Positions 17,499 through 28,149 of a stretch of DNA of 64,000 nucleotides are shown in pieces. The position numbers and the translations under genes are program-made. Position 1 is the stretch's first letter. Every line of letters begins with the position of its first letter. The notes under the pieces are model-generated. The model worked only from the letters and a program-made list of their open reading frames with translations. It was not told the origin of the DNA and ran no database searches. Source of the DNA: Conexibacter sp. CPCC 205762 (lineage in GTDB: Bacteria > Actinomycetota > Thermoleophilia > Solirubrobacterales > Solirubrobacteraceae); assembly GCF_030646155.1 (NCBI RefSeq), contig NZ_JAUTDN010000006.1, positions 62,001 through 126,000 on the forward strand, written 5' to 3'.

Positions 17499-18976
17499 TG
17501 TCGTCCACGACCGTCAGCAGCACCAGCACGGTCGTGACCGAGACCCGACCCGCGCAGCGTGCGCGGGTCGGGGTCTTCGGGATCGGCCTCGAGGCGTACT
17601 GGCCCCAGTTCGCGGGCCTCAAGGAGCGGTGCGAGGGCTACCAGGCGCGCGTTGAGGAGCGTGTGCGCGAGCTTGGCGCGGACGTGGTCAGCGCGGGCCT
17701 GGTGGACACCGCGCAGGGCGGCCGCGCGGCAGGTGACCTGTTCGCGCAGAAGCAGGTCGACCTCGTGCTCTGCCACGCCGTCACGTACGCGACCTCCTCG
17801 GTCGTCATCCCCGCGCTCCAGGAGGCCGGCGTCCCGGTCGTCCTGCTGGGGCTGCAGCCGACCAGAACGCTCGACTACGAGGCGACCGACACGGGCGAGT
17901 GGCTGGCCAACTGCGCCGCCTGCTGCGTGCCGGAGATCGCCGGCGCCTGCGTCCGCGCGGGCATCCAGTACGACACCGTCGCCGGCACGATCGACGACGA
18001 CGAGCGCGCCTGGGACAAGATCGCCGCCTGGGTCCGCGCCGCCGGCGCCGCCCGCGCGCTGCGCCGCTCCCGCATCGGCTTCATGGGCCATGCCTACGCC
18101 GGCATGCTCGACATGTACACCGACTTCACGATGGTCCACGGCCAGCTCGGCGCCCACGTCGAGGTGCTCGAGATCGACGACCTCGGCGCGCGCGTCGCGG
18201 CCGTCACCGAGCAGGAGCGGGCCGCGAAGGAGTCGGAGATCCGCGCGCAGTTCACGTTCGCCGACGCCTCGACCGACCCGATCGCCGCGCCGATCGAGCA
18301 GGAGCAGCTCGACTGGTCCGCGCGCGTCGCCGTCGGCCTCGACAAGCTCGCCGCCGACTTCGAGCTGGACGCGCTGACGTACTACTACCGTGGCGTCGAC
18401 GGCAACGAGTCCGAGCGGCTCGGCGCCGGCGTGATCGTCGGCAACTCGCTGCTCACCGCGCGCGGGATCCCGACGGCCGGCGAGGCCGACATCAAGACGA
18501 ACATCGCGCAGCTGCTGCTCGACCGTCTCGACGCCGGCGGCTCCTACACCGAGTTCTACGGGCTCGACTTCGACGAGGACTTCATCCTGATGGGCCACGA
18601 CGGCCCCGGGCACCTCGCGATCGCGCAGGAGCAGCCGACGCTGCGCAACCTGAAGGTCTTCCACGGCAAGCGCGGCGCCGGCCTGTCGGTCGAGCAGAAG
18701 GTCCGCTTCGGCCCGATCACGATCGTCGGCTGCACGCAGACGGCCGACGGCAGGCTGAAGCTGATCGTCGGCGAGGGCGAGTCGGTCCCCGGCGCGACCT
18801 TCAAGATCGGCAACACCAACTCGCGGCTCGTCTTCGGCAGCAAGCCGGCGGACTTCTTCGAGCGCTGGTGCGAGGAGGGCCCGACCCACCACGTCGCGCT
18901 CGGCGTCGGCCACGTCGCCGCCGAGGTCAGAAACGTCGCGAAGCTGCTCGGCCTGCAGTACGCGGAGGTCAAGTAG
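17498..18976 (+). CDS. FucI/AraA-like sugar isomerase family protein
   Basis: 492 residues; the ATG overlaps the rhaS stop (TGATG). It belongs to the L-fucose/L-arabinose isomerase fold: an N-terminal half with CHAVTYATSS, and a C-terminal half with candidate metal ligands in GEADIK (Glu), FDEDFILMGHDGPGH (Glu/His) and THHVALG (His). Metal-dependent aldose-ketose isomerase activity is expected. Its presence is curious because the operon also has a dedicated rhamnose isomerase at 20815. It may widen the pathway to another 6-deoxy or pentose sugar (L-fucose, L-lyxose) or replace that enzyme in some conditions. Substrate not resolvable from sequence. Confidence 0.75.
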   Translation: MSSTTVSSTSTVVTETRPAQRARVGVFGIGLEAYWPQFAGLKERCEGYQARVEERVRELGADVVSAGLVDTAQGGRAAGDLFAQKQVDLVLCHAVTYATSSVVIPALQEAGVPVVLLGLQPTRTLDYEATDTGEWLANCAACCVPEIAGACVRAGIQYDTVAGTIDDDERAWDKIAAWVRAAGAARALRRSRIGFMGHAYAGMLDMYTDFTMVHGQLGAHVEVLEIDDLGARVAAVTEQERAAKESEIRAQFTFADASTDPIAAPIEQEQLDWSARVAVGLDKLAADFELDALTYYYRGVDGNESERLGAGVIVGNSLLTARGIPTAGEADIKTNIAQLLLDRLDAGGSYTEFYGLDFDEDFILMGHDGPGHLAIAQEQPTLRNLKVFHGKRGAGLSVEQKVRFGPITIVGCTQTADGRLKLIVGEGESVPGATFKIGNTNSRLVFGSKPADFFERWCEEGPTHHVALGVGHVAAEVRNVAKLLGLQYAEVK

Positions 18977-18978
18977 CG

Positions 18979-19290
18979 ATGCCACGCGTGTGCTTCACGT
19001 TCAACGTCAGCGTCGAGCACCTCGACGTCTACAAGACGGCCCACCAGAACGTCTGGCCGGAGATGCGCGAGGCGCTCTCTGCCGCCGGCTGGAGCGACTA
19101 CTCGCTGTTCCTGCGCGAGTCGGACGGGCTGATCGTCGGCTACCTCGTGACCGACGACTTCGAGGCGGCGCAGGCGCGCATGTCGGCGACGGACGTGAAC
19201 ACGCGCTGGCAGCAAGAGATGGCAAAGCTGGCCGGCGGCCGGCCGGACGACAACTTCGTCGTCCTCGAGGAGGTGTTTCACCTTGAGTAG
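18979..19290 (+). CDS. rhaM: L-rhamnose mutarotase
   Basis: 103 residues, the expected length. The family pattern is visible: MPRVCFTFNV start, YKTAHQNVWPEM with the conserved His, GWSDYSLFLRE, and a Trp-rich C-terminal helix (NTRWQQEM). It interconverts alpha and beta anomers of L-rhamnose so that the isomerase receives the right one. It starts 2 bases after the preceding stop and its end overlaps the kinase start by 8 bases. Confidence 0.92.
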   Translation: MPRVCFTFNVSVEHLDVYKTAHQNVWPEMREALSAAGWSDYSLFLRESDGLIVGYLVTDDFEAAQARMSATDVNTRWQQEMAKLAGGRPDDNFVVLEEVFHLE

Positions 19291-20814
19291 TGCTCAGGCG
19301 CTGGCTCGATACATCGCGGTCGACCTCGGCGCCGAGTCCGGGCGGGTCCAGCTCGGCACGGTCGCGAGCGGCCGCGTCAAGCTGGAGGAGATCCATCGCT
19401 TCCCCAACGGCCCGGTGCGGCTGCCCAACGGGCTGCACTGGGACGTGCTCGGGATCCATCGCGAGATCCTCACCGGCATCAAGGCCGCGGCGCGCCGCGC
19501 CGACGGCCCGATCGACGGCATCGCCGTCGACGCGTGGGGCTGCGACTACGGACTGCTCGACCGCGACGGCGACCTGCTCGGCAACCCGTTCCACTACCGC
19601 GACCGTCGCACCGACGGCGTGATGGAGCGGGTGCTGGAGGAGATCCCGGCCGAGGAGATCTACGCCGCGACCGGCATCCAGTTCATGCCGTTCAACACGA
19701 TCTTCCAGCTCGCCGCGCACAAGGGCAGCGCGCAGCTCGACGCAGCCAGAGCGCTGGCGACGATCCCCGACCTGCTCGCCTACTGGCTCTGCGGCCGCCT
19801 CGCCGGCGAGCGCACCGCCGCCTCCACGACGCAGCTGCTCGACGTCCACACCGGCGACTGGGCGCGCGAGCTGGCCGTCCGCGTCGGGATCCCGGCGCAG
19901 ATCCTGCCGCCGCTCGTCGACGCCGGCACCGTGCTTGCGCCGCTGCGCAGCGAGATCGCGACCGACGCCGGCCTCGACCCGGTCCCCGACGTGATCGCGA
20001 TCGGCGGCCACGACACCGCCTCGGCGGTCGTCTCGGTGCCGGCCAGAGGCAAGGACTTCGCCTACCTCTCCAGCGGCACCTGGTCGCTGCTGGGGATGGA
20101 GCTGGACGCGCCCGTCACGAGCGAGGAGGCGCGCGCCTACAACCTCACCAACGAGGGCGGCGTCGACGGCACGATCCGCCTGCTGCGCAACGTGATGGGC
20201 CTCTGGCTCGTGCAGGAGTGCCGCCGCCAGTGGGCGCGCGAGGGCGTCGACCACGACTACGACGCGCTCCACCGGATGGCGCAGGCGACCCCGCTCGGCG
20301 GGCCGCTGATCGACCCCGACGCGCCCGAGCTGCTGCCGCCCGGCGACATGCCGGCGCGAATCGCGGAGCTGTGCGTCCGCAGCGGTCAGGAGCCGCCGCG
20401 CGACGCCGGCGCGACGATCCGCACGGCGCTGGAGTCGCTCGCCTGCAAGTACCGCCTCGTGCTGGAGCGGATCGAGCGCGTCGCCGGCCGCCGCGCCGAG
20501 GTCGTCCACGTCGTCGGCGGCGGCTCGCGCAACGCGACCCTCTGCCAGCTCGCGGCCGACATCCTCGACCGTCCCGTCCACGCCGGCCCGATCGAGGCGA
20601 CGGCGCTGGGCAACGTGATGACGCAGGCGCTGGCGCAGGGCAAGGTCGCCTCGCTGGAGGAGATCCGCGAGATCGTCGGCGCCTCCTTCTCGTCCGACGT
20701 CTACGAGCCTTCCTCCGATCGCGCGCCCTACGAGGAGCTGTACGCGCGCTTCCTCTCCGTCACCGGGTTGACGCCCGTTGCCGACCTTGCACCGACCCAA
20801 GGAACCAACCCCTG

Positions 20815-20815
<1 letters not shown>
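19283..20815 (+). CDS. rhaB: rhamnulokinase
   Basis: 510 residues from a TTG start that overlaps rhaM. FGGY-family kinase: YIAVDLGAESGRVQLG (phosphate loop, about 10), IDGIAVDAWGCDYGLLD (about 75), AIGGHDTASAVVSVP and LSSGTWSLLGME (about 265), and the C-terminal ATP-site VVGGGSRNATLCQLAADIL (about 412). The DLGAESGR form with Glu-Ser rather than Gly-Thr-Ser is characteristic of rhamnulokinases. Phosphorylates L-rhamnulose to the 1-phosphate. Stop overlaps the next ATG (TGATG). Confidence 0.93.
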
Positions 20816-22022
<1,207 letters not shown>

Positions 22023-22026
<4 letters not shown>

Positions 22027-24107
22027 GCCACACGACTGACACAGCAACTCCGGTGGCGCCGCGCGCCGAGAGCCTCTACGACGCCTCCAAGGCGCCGAAG
22101 GGCGGCCTCGACGAGCTCGTCTACCGCTCGAACCTGCTCGGCGCCAACCGCGCGGTCTCCAACTACGGCGGCGGCAACACGTCGTCGAAGTCGAAGGAGA
22201 TCGACCACGCCGGCCGCGAGGTCGACACGCTCTGGGTCAAGGGCTCCGGCTCGGACCTGGCGACGATGGGCGCGAAGAACTTCACCGGCCTGCGGCTGGA
22301 GGAGATCCTGCCGCTGATCGAGCGCGACGAGATGAGCGACGAGGAGATGGTCGAGTACCTCGGCCGCTCGCAGGTCGCGCCCGACATGCCGCGCTCGTCG
22401 ATCGAGACGCTGCTGCACGCGTTCGTGCCGGCGCCGCAGGTCGACCACACCCACCCCGACACGATCAACATGCTGGCCGGCTCGGTCAACGGCGAGCAGT
22501 TCGTGAAGGAGGTCTTCGGCGACGAGGCCGTCTGGGTCCCCTACATCCGTCCCGGCTTCACGCTCGCCAAGCAGGTCGGCCTCGCCGCCCGCGGCGAGGG
22601 CGTCCGCTTCGTGATCCTCGCCAAGCACGGCCTCGTCACCTGGGGCGAGACCGGCGAGGAGTCGTACGCGAACACGATCGAGGCGATCAACCGCGCGGCC
22701 GACTACGTCACCGCGAAGGCGAAGGTCCGCTTCGGCGGCCCGGTGCGCGAGCCGCTCTCGGGCGAGCAGCGCGACGAGCTGCTGGCCGAGCTGCTGCCGG
22801 CGATCCGCGGCGCGGTCTCCAGCGAGCGCTCGAAGATCCTCCAGGTCGACGCCTCGCCGTCGACGCTGGAGTTCGTCTCCTCGGCGGACGCTCCGACGCT
22901 GTCGCAGGTCGGCGCCGCCTGCCCGGACCACCTCGTGCGCACCAAGCGCGTGCCGCTGTGGGTCGACTACGACCCGGCCGCCGACGACGTCGAGACGCTC
23001 GCCGCGCGCATCCGCGAGGGTGCTGCGACGTACCGCAAGGAGTACGTCGAGGACTACTTCACGCCGAACGCCAACGACGGCGAGCAGCTCAGCGACCCGG
23101 ATCCGCGCGTCGTCCTGATCCAGGGCGTCGGCATGGTCTCGGTCGGCAACACGCTGAAGGACGCGCGCCTGGCGCGCGACCTCTACCAGCGCGCGATCGA
23201 GGTGATGGGCGGCGCCTCGGCGATCGACTCGTTCACCTCGCTGACGGCGCCCGAGTCGTTCGCGGTCGAGTACTGGCCGCTGGAGCTGTACAAGCTGGCG
23301 CAGGCGCCGGCGCCGAAGGAGCTGCAGGGCAAGGTCGCCGTCGTCACCGGCGCGGCCGGCGGCATCGGCGGCTCGATCCTCGGCGCGCTCGCGTCGCAGG
23401 ACGCGATCGTCGTCGCGGCCGACATCGACGCCGACGGCGCGGCGCGCGTCGCCGCCGAGTACGGCGACTCCGGCCTCGGCGTGGCGATGGACGTGACCAG
23501 CGAGGAGGGCGTCCAGGCCGCCTACCGCGAGGCCGTCCTGACCTACGGCGGCGTCGACATCGTCGTCTCCAACGCCGGCATCGCCTCCAGCGCGCCGATC
23601 GAGGAGACGAGCGTCGAGATGTGGGATCGCAACCACAACATCCTCACGCGCGGCTACTTCCTCGTCGCGCGCGAGGCGTTCAAGCTGCTGCGCCGTCAGG
23701 CCAGCGGCGGCGGCGTCGTCTTCGTCGCCTCCAAGAACGCGCTCGTGGCAGGCAAGAACGCGGCTGCCTACTCGTCGGCCAAGGCCGCCGAGCTGCACCT
23801 CGCCCGCTGCCTCGCCGAGGAGGGCGGCGCGGCCGGCATCCGCGTCAACACGGTCAACCCGGACGCGGTCCTGCAGGGCTCGAGAATCTGGGGCTCGTCG
23901 TGGCGCGAGGAGCGTGCCGCGGCGTACAACATCGACCCCGACCAGCTCGAGGAGCACTACCGCGCTCGCACGACGCTGAAGGTCAACATCCTGCCGGAGG
24001 ACATCGCCCAGGCGGTGCTCCACTTCGCCTCGCCCGTCCGCTCGGGCAAGTCGACCGGCAACGTGCTCAACGTCGACGGCGGCGTGCCGGCGGCGTACTC
24101 CCGCTAG
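22023..24107 (+). CDS. rhaD: bifunctional rhamnulose-1-phosphate aldolase / lactaldehyde dehydrogenase
   Basis: 694 residues from the ATG at 22023 (frame is open further upstream inside rhaI). Residues 1 to about 430 are a class II aldolase with zinc-binding DHTHPD (about 141) and KHGLVTWG (about 200). From about 434 there is a complete SDR: VTGAAGGIGGS, a NAG motif, and catalytic YSSAK near 581. This is the RhaEW fusion (also named RhaD aldolase/dehydrogenase): it cleaves rhamnulose 1-phosphate to DHAP and L-lactaldehyde and oxidises the latter, known to give L-lactate in this family. Last gene of the operon; lactate then feeds the divergent lutABC. Confidence 0.93.
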
Positions 24108-24115
24108 GAGTCTGC

Positions 24116-24140
24116 CTCCCGCTCTAGAATCAGGCGGGAG
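24116..24140 (+). terminator. hairpin after the rhamnose operon
   Basis: CTCCCGC (24116-24122) pairs with GCGGGAG (24134-24140) around an 11-base loop, nine bases after the rhaD stop. No T-tract follows, but position and stem make it the likely operon terminator or 3' end stabiliser. Confidence 0.5.
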
Positions 24141-24152
24141 ACATACGAGCTT

Positions 24153-24371
24153 GGAGCCGCGTGCGCCGGTCTGCCGCGCGGCTCCGAACCCCGGGCTCGC
24201 GCCCCTTGGTCTCGCGCGAGCCCGGATCCCCCACACGAGGCCCGCGTCACCCCTCGATCCCGGCGCGGTCCTCAGGCCGGAAGCCCGCTCGCCCCATCCG
24301 CGACGGCCTCCGAGCACGTGAGCCACCCGCCCCGCGCCTCCCCCGGCGCGGGGCGGAGCGCTCGCGCGCTC
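24153..24371 (+). other. tract of consecutive strong hairpins, possible structured RNA
   Basis: The 301-base gap between rhaD and the protease gene has no gene. After the hairpin at 24116-24140 there are four more perfect stems: GGAGCCGCG/CGCGGCTCC (24153-24161, 24177-24185), CCGGGCTCGCG/CGCGAGCCCGG (24191-24201, 24215-24225), a 12-base stem 24327-24338/24345-24356, and GAGCGC/GCGCTC (24356-24361, 24366-24371). The segment 24226-24326 has only weak pairing. No covariance data are available, so a non-coding RNA is only a hypothesis; the protease mRNA leader is the alternative. Confidence 0.4.
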
Positions 24372-24408
24372 GCCGTAATGAATCGCTTCCTGCCGGCAGA
24401 GATCCGGT

Positions 24409-25494
24409 GTGAACAAGATCAGGAAGGGAACGACCGGGGCGCTCGCGGTCGGCGGGCTGCTGGCGCTCGCCGGGCTTGTCCCCCCGGGGGCGCACGCGAT
24501 CGTCGACGGTGAGCGGGTCACGAGCGCGCAGGCGCCGTGGGTGGTGTCGTTCGTGTCGGAGACCGGCGAGCGCAGATTCCACACATGCAGCGGGACGGCG
24601 GTCGGGCCGCGGCGGGTGGTGACGGCGCGGCACTGCGTCGAGCACAGCGGCACCTGGCGGGACCTCGTCATCAGCGGCAGCGATCGGCCCGAGAGCGCGC
24701 CCGGCAAGGGGATCGCGCTCGCGCACGTGTGGGTGCCGGTGCTGATCGACGAGCTGCGCGGCGACATGAGCGACAGCGACCTCGCGGTCGTCGAGACGGC
24801 GCGCGACCTCGGCGTGCCGGCGTTGCCGCTGGCGGCGGCGGGCTTCGCCGCGGCGCCCGCCGAGCCGGTCCACGCCTACGGCTTCGGCGCCAGCGATCGC
24901 AGCGCGGCACGCGACGAACCGGCGCTGCTGCGACGCGCCGCGATGCGGATGCACACGCCCGCTGAATGCGGCGAGTCCGACTTCGGCAACAACCTGACCG
25001 CGATCTGCGCCGAGCGCCTCGTGGGGCCCGGCGGAGGGAACGTCTCGTTCGGCGACTCCGGCGGCGGGCTGGTGCGCGAGGGCGCCGGCGGGCCGGAGCT
25101 GCTCGGCGTCAACTCGGTCATCACCGGCGGGATGCACAGCGACGACCTCGCCGGCTTCGCCTCCGTGCCGGCGCTGCGCGGCTTCCTCGACGCGCCCGAG
25201 CGCGGCTACGAGCTGCCGCGGCCGCTGTCGGCCGCACGGCTGCGCGGCGCGGCGCGCGTCGGCGGCACGGCGCGCTGCGAGGTGCGCTGGTCGCTCGCGG
25301 TGAAGCGCCGCAAAACCGTCTGGAGGCTCACGCGCCGCGGCGCCAGAGAGCGCCGGATCGAAGGCCGCGCGCTGACGCTGAAGCTGCCGGCGAGCGCGCG
25401 TGGCTGGAGGCTGTCGTGCGCGGTGTCGGGAGGGTTGAGCGAGCTGTACGGCTCGACCAGCGAATGGTCGCGGGAGATCGAGGTGAAGCGATGA
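24409..25494 (+). CDS. secreted trypsin-like (S1) serine protease
   Basis: 361 residues from the GTG at 24409. A signal peptide (basic start, LAVGGLLALAGLVPPGAHA) leads to IVDGERV, a trypsin-like mature N-terminus. The catalytic triad is present: TARHC (His), DSDLAVV (Asp), FGDSGGGL (Ser). The last about 90 residues after the protease domain form a beta-rich tail with a Cys pair and many Arg/Lys, of unknown function. The stop overlaps the start of the next secreted hydrolase (ATGA), so they are co-expressed. It is preceded by the hairpin tract rather than by an obvious promoter. Confidence 0.85.
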   Translation: MNKIRKGTTGALAVGGLLALAGLVPPGAHAIVDGERVTSAQAPWVVSFVSETGERRFHTCSGTAVGPRRVVTARHCVEHSGTWRDLVISGSDRPESAPGKGIALAHVWVPVLIDELRGDMSDSDLAVVETARDLGVPALPLAAAGFAAAPAEPVHAYGFGASDRSAARDEPALLRRAAMRMHTPAECGESDFGNNLTAICAERLVGPGGGNVSFGDSGGGLVREGAGGPELLGVNSVITGGMHSDDLAGFASVPALRGFLDAPERGYELPRPLSAARLRGAARVGGTARCEVRWSLAVKRRKTVWRLTRRGARERRIEGRALTLKLPASARGWRLSCAVSGGLSELYGSTSEWSREIEVKR

Positions 25495-27326
25495 CGTTCA
25501 AGACGATCGCGCTGTCGGCGGCGTTCGCGCTGATGGGGGCCGCGCCGGCTGCCGCCGCTGCGCCGCTCGCGTTCGCGCCCTGCGCGGAACCTGACCAGGC
25601 CGGTTGGGAGTGCGCGACGCTGATCGCGCCGCTGGACCACTCCGGTGCGACCCCGGGCACCGTCGAGCTGCGCGTCGAGCGGCTCGCGCACGACGGCCCG
25701 CCGCGCGCGAAGGCGCTGGTCAACATGGAGGGCGGGCCGGGCGGCTCGACGACCGCGCGCTCGGCGCAGACCAGACGCCTGCTCGGGGCGGTGACGGCAC
25801 GCAACGGCTACGACCTCGTGCTCGTCGACCTGCGCGCCACCGGCGCCAGCCGACCGCAGAAGATCCCGCTCGGCACCTCGCGGTACTACTCGACCGCGGA
25901 CAACGTGCGCGACCTCGAGCTGGTCCGGCAGGGGCTCGGCGTCGAGCGGCTGGCCTTGATGGGCACCTCCTACAGCACCTTGACCGCGGCCGAGTACGCG
26001 CGCACCTTCCCGGAGCGGGCCGATCGGCTCGTGCTCGACTCGCCGATGGCGCCCGGCGGGCCCAGCTCGTTCGGCGAGGAGACGGTCGCCGCCGCGCTGC
26101 CGGCGCTGCGCGACGTCTGCCGTCACGGCGGCTGCCCCGGCGGCATGAGCGGGCTCGACGCCGACGTCAAGAGCGTGATCGCGAGAGCGCGCGGAGGCCA
26201 GTTCATGGTGCCGCACGCGATGGTCTGGCTCAACAGAGGCAGACCGCAGCGCGAGCAGGGCGAGATGGGGATCGACGGGCTGACGCTGCTGCGCGAGCTG
26301 CTGCCGGCCGACGAGACCAGCGCTCGCTTCGCGCAGCTGCCGGTCGCTCTCCACGACGCCGCGCGCGGCGACTGGCGGGCGCTCGCCCGCCGCAGCCCGC
26401 CGGCTGCCGGGCCGGAGGGGACGCCGCCGATCAACAGCGACCTGACCCGCATCACCGCCTGCCTCGACCTGCGCCCGCCGTGGGCCCACGGCGCCGACTC
26501 GCCGGTGCGCAAGGCCGGCCTGTCGAGCGCGTTGGCGGCAGTGCCGGCGGCGGCCTTCGGGCCGTGGGGCAAGCAGGCTCAGTGGCTGATGCGCGCCGTC
26601 GGCTGCAGCGAGTTCCCGCTCTCGGGGCTGCCGGGGGCGATCAAGGGCGGGCCGATCCCGTCCGCGGTGCCGGGCGTGATCCTCCAGGGTGCGTGGGACC
26701 TGCGCACGCCGCCGGCGAACGGGCGCGCGCTCGCCGCGGCTTGGCCGGGCGGGACGCTCGTGCTCGCGCCCGGGATCGGCCACGGTGTGCTGCGGTCGGC
26801 GACCGCCTGCGCGACCGGCGCGGTCGACGCGCTGCTGGCGGGGCGCACGGTCGACGGCGACGCCTGCGCTGAGGCGCGCCCGGTGGCGCCGCCGCTGAGC
26901 GCCGGCGCGCGGCCGGCCGACCTGCGCCCGCTGCCGAACCTGCCGCGACCGATCGCGCTGACGGCAGCGGCGGTGGTCGCGTCGTTGCGCGATGCCGAGG
27001 TCGAGCTGGCGGTCAGCGCGCCGCGCGGCGGCAGCGGCGTCGCGGCTGGCGTCGCCGACGGCTGGGCGACCGGAAAGCGCACGCCGCCGTCGCTCGCGAC
27101 GACGATCCGGCTGCGCAGATTCGCGCTCCAGGACGGCCTGCTGCTCGACGGCACGCTGACGATCAGATCGGCGACCGCCTACGGCGCGAACGTGCGCCTC
27201 TCCGGTAGACACAGCGGCCGCGTGAAGATCGCCCGCGGCCGCCTGCGCGGCACGATCGACGGCAGCCCCGTCGCGGTCAGACTGCCGGCCGCGCTGGCCC
27301 GCCCTGCGGTGACCCGCTTCGGCTGA
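25491..27326 (+). CDS. secreted alpha/beta hydrolase, S33/TAP peptidase-like
   Basis: 611 residues with a signal peptide (ALSAAFALMGAAPAAAA). Domains: an N-terminal alpha/beta hydrolase with an oxyanion NMEGGPGGS motif (about 78) and nucleophile GTSYST (about 160), then a cap region, then a C-terminal TAP-like segment with GAWDLRTPP (Asp) and APGIGHGVL (His). This is the Streptomyces tripeptidyl/proline aminopeptidase-like layout. The elbow reads GTSYST instead of the usual GTSYGG. The last about 130 residues are a separate beta-rich domain. Translationally coupled to the S1 protease, suggesting joint extracellular protein breakdown. Confidence 0.78.
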   Translation: MTFKTIALSAAFALMGAAPAAAAAPLAFAPCAEPDQAGWECATLIAPLDHSGATPGTVELRVERLAHDGPPRAKALVNMEGGPGGSTTARSAQTRRLLGAVTARNGYDLVLVDLRATGASRPQKIPLGTSRYYSTADNVRDLELVRQGLGVERLALMGTSYSTLTAAEYARTFPERADRLVLDSPMAPGGPSSFGEETVAAALPALRDVCRHGGCPGGMSGLDADVKSVIARARGGQFMVPHAMVWLNRGRPQREQGEMGIDGLTLLRELLPADETSARFAQLPVALHDAARGDWRALARRSPPAAGPEGTPPINSDLTRITACLDLRPPWAHGADSPVRKAGLSSALAAVPAAAFGPWGKQAQWLMRAVGCSEFPLSGLPGAIKGGPIPSAVPGVILQGAWDLRTPPANGRALAAAWPGGTLVLAPGIGHGVLRSATACATGAVDALLAGRTVDGDACAEARPVAPPLSAGARPADLRPLPNLPRPIALTAAAVVASLRDAEVELAVSAPRGGSGVAAGVADGWATGKRTPPSLATTIRLRRFALQDGLLLDGTLTIRSATAYGANVRLSGRHSGRVKIARGRLRGTIDGSPVAVRLPAALARPAVTRFG

Positions 27327-27382
27327 CGATCAGGACGACACCGCGGAGGCGCGTCTGGACCGGCAGTCGACGGGCATCCGAG

Positions 27383-27405
27383 GCGCACTCCGCAAAGCGG
27401 TGCGC
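27383..27405. terminator. bulged hairpin between convergent genes
   Basis: GCGCA (27383-27387) and CCGC (27390-27393) pair with GCGG (27397-27400) and TGCGC (27401-27405), with a two-base bulge and an AAA loop. It lies in the 100-base gap between the S33 hydrolase and the convergent TetR gene. Confidence 0.4.
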
Positions 27406-27426
27406 TGGTTCGTCGTAGCGGCGGCG

Positions 27427-28059
27427 TCAGCGGGTCGCCAGCGCGGCGGCGGCGGTGTAGAGGGCGGTGAGGTGGGTGACGAGCTCGTCGGGGTCGGCGG
27501 GGGCGCGGCCGGTGGCGGAGGCGATCAGGGCCTCGGCGATGCCGCCGGAGACGATCAGGGCGCTGAGCTGGAGGCTGCGCGCGTCGACCGCGCTCGGGTC
27601 GGGGGCGAGGCCGACCATCAGGCGGGCGGCGAGCGCGCTGAAGCGCTCGACCAGGACGGCGCGACGGGCGCGGAAGGCCGGCGTCGCGAACGACTCGACG
27701 AGCGTCACGCGGACCGTGCGGGGATCGGCGGCGAAGTGCTCGGCGAGCGCGCTCAGGACGCCGTGGGCCTGCTCCTGGGCCGAACGGCCGGGAGCGTTGG
27801 CGGCCGCCTGCACGACCGCTTCGATCTGCTCCGCGGCGCGGTCGACGACGGCCAGGAAGAGCGCCTCGCGGCTGTCGAACTGCTCGTAGAAGTAGCGTTG
27901 GCTGAGCCGCGCCTCTCTGCAGACGTCGGTCACGGTCGTCGCGGTCCAGCCGCGCGCGGCGAACAGCTCCAACCCCGCCGCGAGGAACTGCTCGCGCCGC
28001 CTCAGCTCGCGCTCGGAGCTGGTCATGCCGCCCCAGACGCGGCCCGGATCGGCGCTCAT
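27427..28059 (-). CDS. TetR-family regulator of the adjacent acyl-CoA operon
   Basis: 210 residues from the ATG at 28057-28059 (a later ATG at 28026 and a longer start at 28095 are possible). TetR_N helix-turn-helix: AGLELFAARGWTATTVTDVCREARLSQRYFYEQFDSREAL (shown in part by ARLSQRYFYEQF, about residue 50). The C-terminal ligand domain is not diagnostic. It is divergent from the thiolase-like operon starting at 28150, and an operator-like palindrome covers that operon's -35 box, so repression relieved by an acyl-CoA or related ligand is likely. Confidence 0.85.
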   Translation of the reverse strand: MSADPGRVWGGMTSSERELRRREQFLAAGLELFAARGWTATTVTDVCREARLSQRYFYEQFDSREALFLAVVDRAAEQIEAVVQAAANAPGRSAQEQAHGVLSALAEHFAADPRTVRVTLVESFATPAFRARRAVLVERFSALAARLMVGLAPDPSAVDARSLQLSALIVSGGIAEALIASATGRAPADPDELVTHLTALYTAAAALATR

Positions 28060-28106
28060 CGGCTGATCGTCGCACAGCCCCTCCCCAAACAACAAGAACG
28101 AGCGCC

Positions 28107-28142
28107 TTCAACTTGAACTACCGCGTTCCAGATGCGTAGGAT
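28107..28142 (+). promoter_or_regulatory. promoter with overlapping operator; leaderless start likely
   Basis: A -35 TTGAAC (28113-28118), 18-base spacer and -10 TAGGAT (28137-28142) would start transcription at about 28149-28150, exactly at the ATG of the thiolase-like gene. No ribosome site precedes that ATG, so the mRNA is probably leaderless. A perfect palindrome TTCAA-C-TTGAA (28107-28117) overlaps the -35, and TTGAAC-taccgc-GTTCCA (28113-28130) adds a second imperfect one; both are suited to the divergent TetR protein. Confidence 0.55.
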
Positions 28143-28149
28143 CCGGGCA

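Noticed and set aside
24161-24412. Open frame of 83 codons in the gap after the rhamnose operon
   Set aside because: Composition is Arg/Pro-rich with no ribosome site, and the region is dominated by hairpins; looks like a chance frame.
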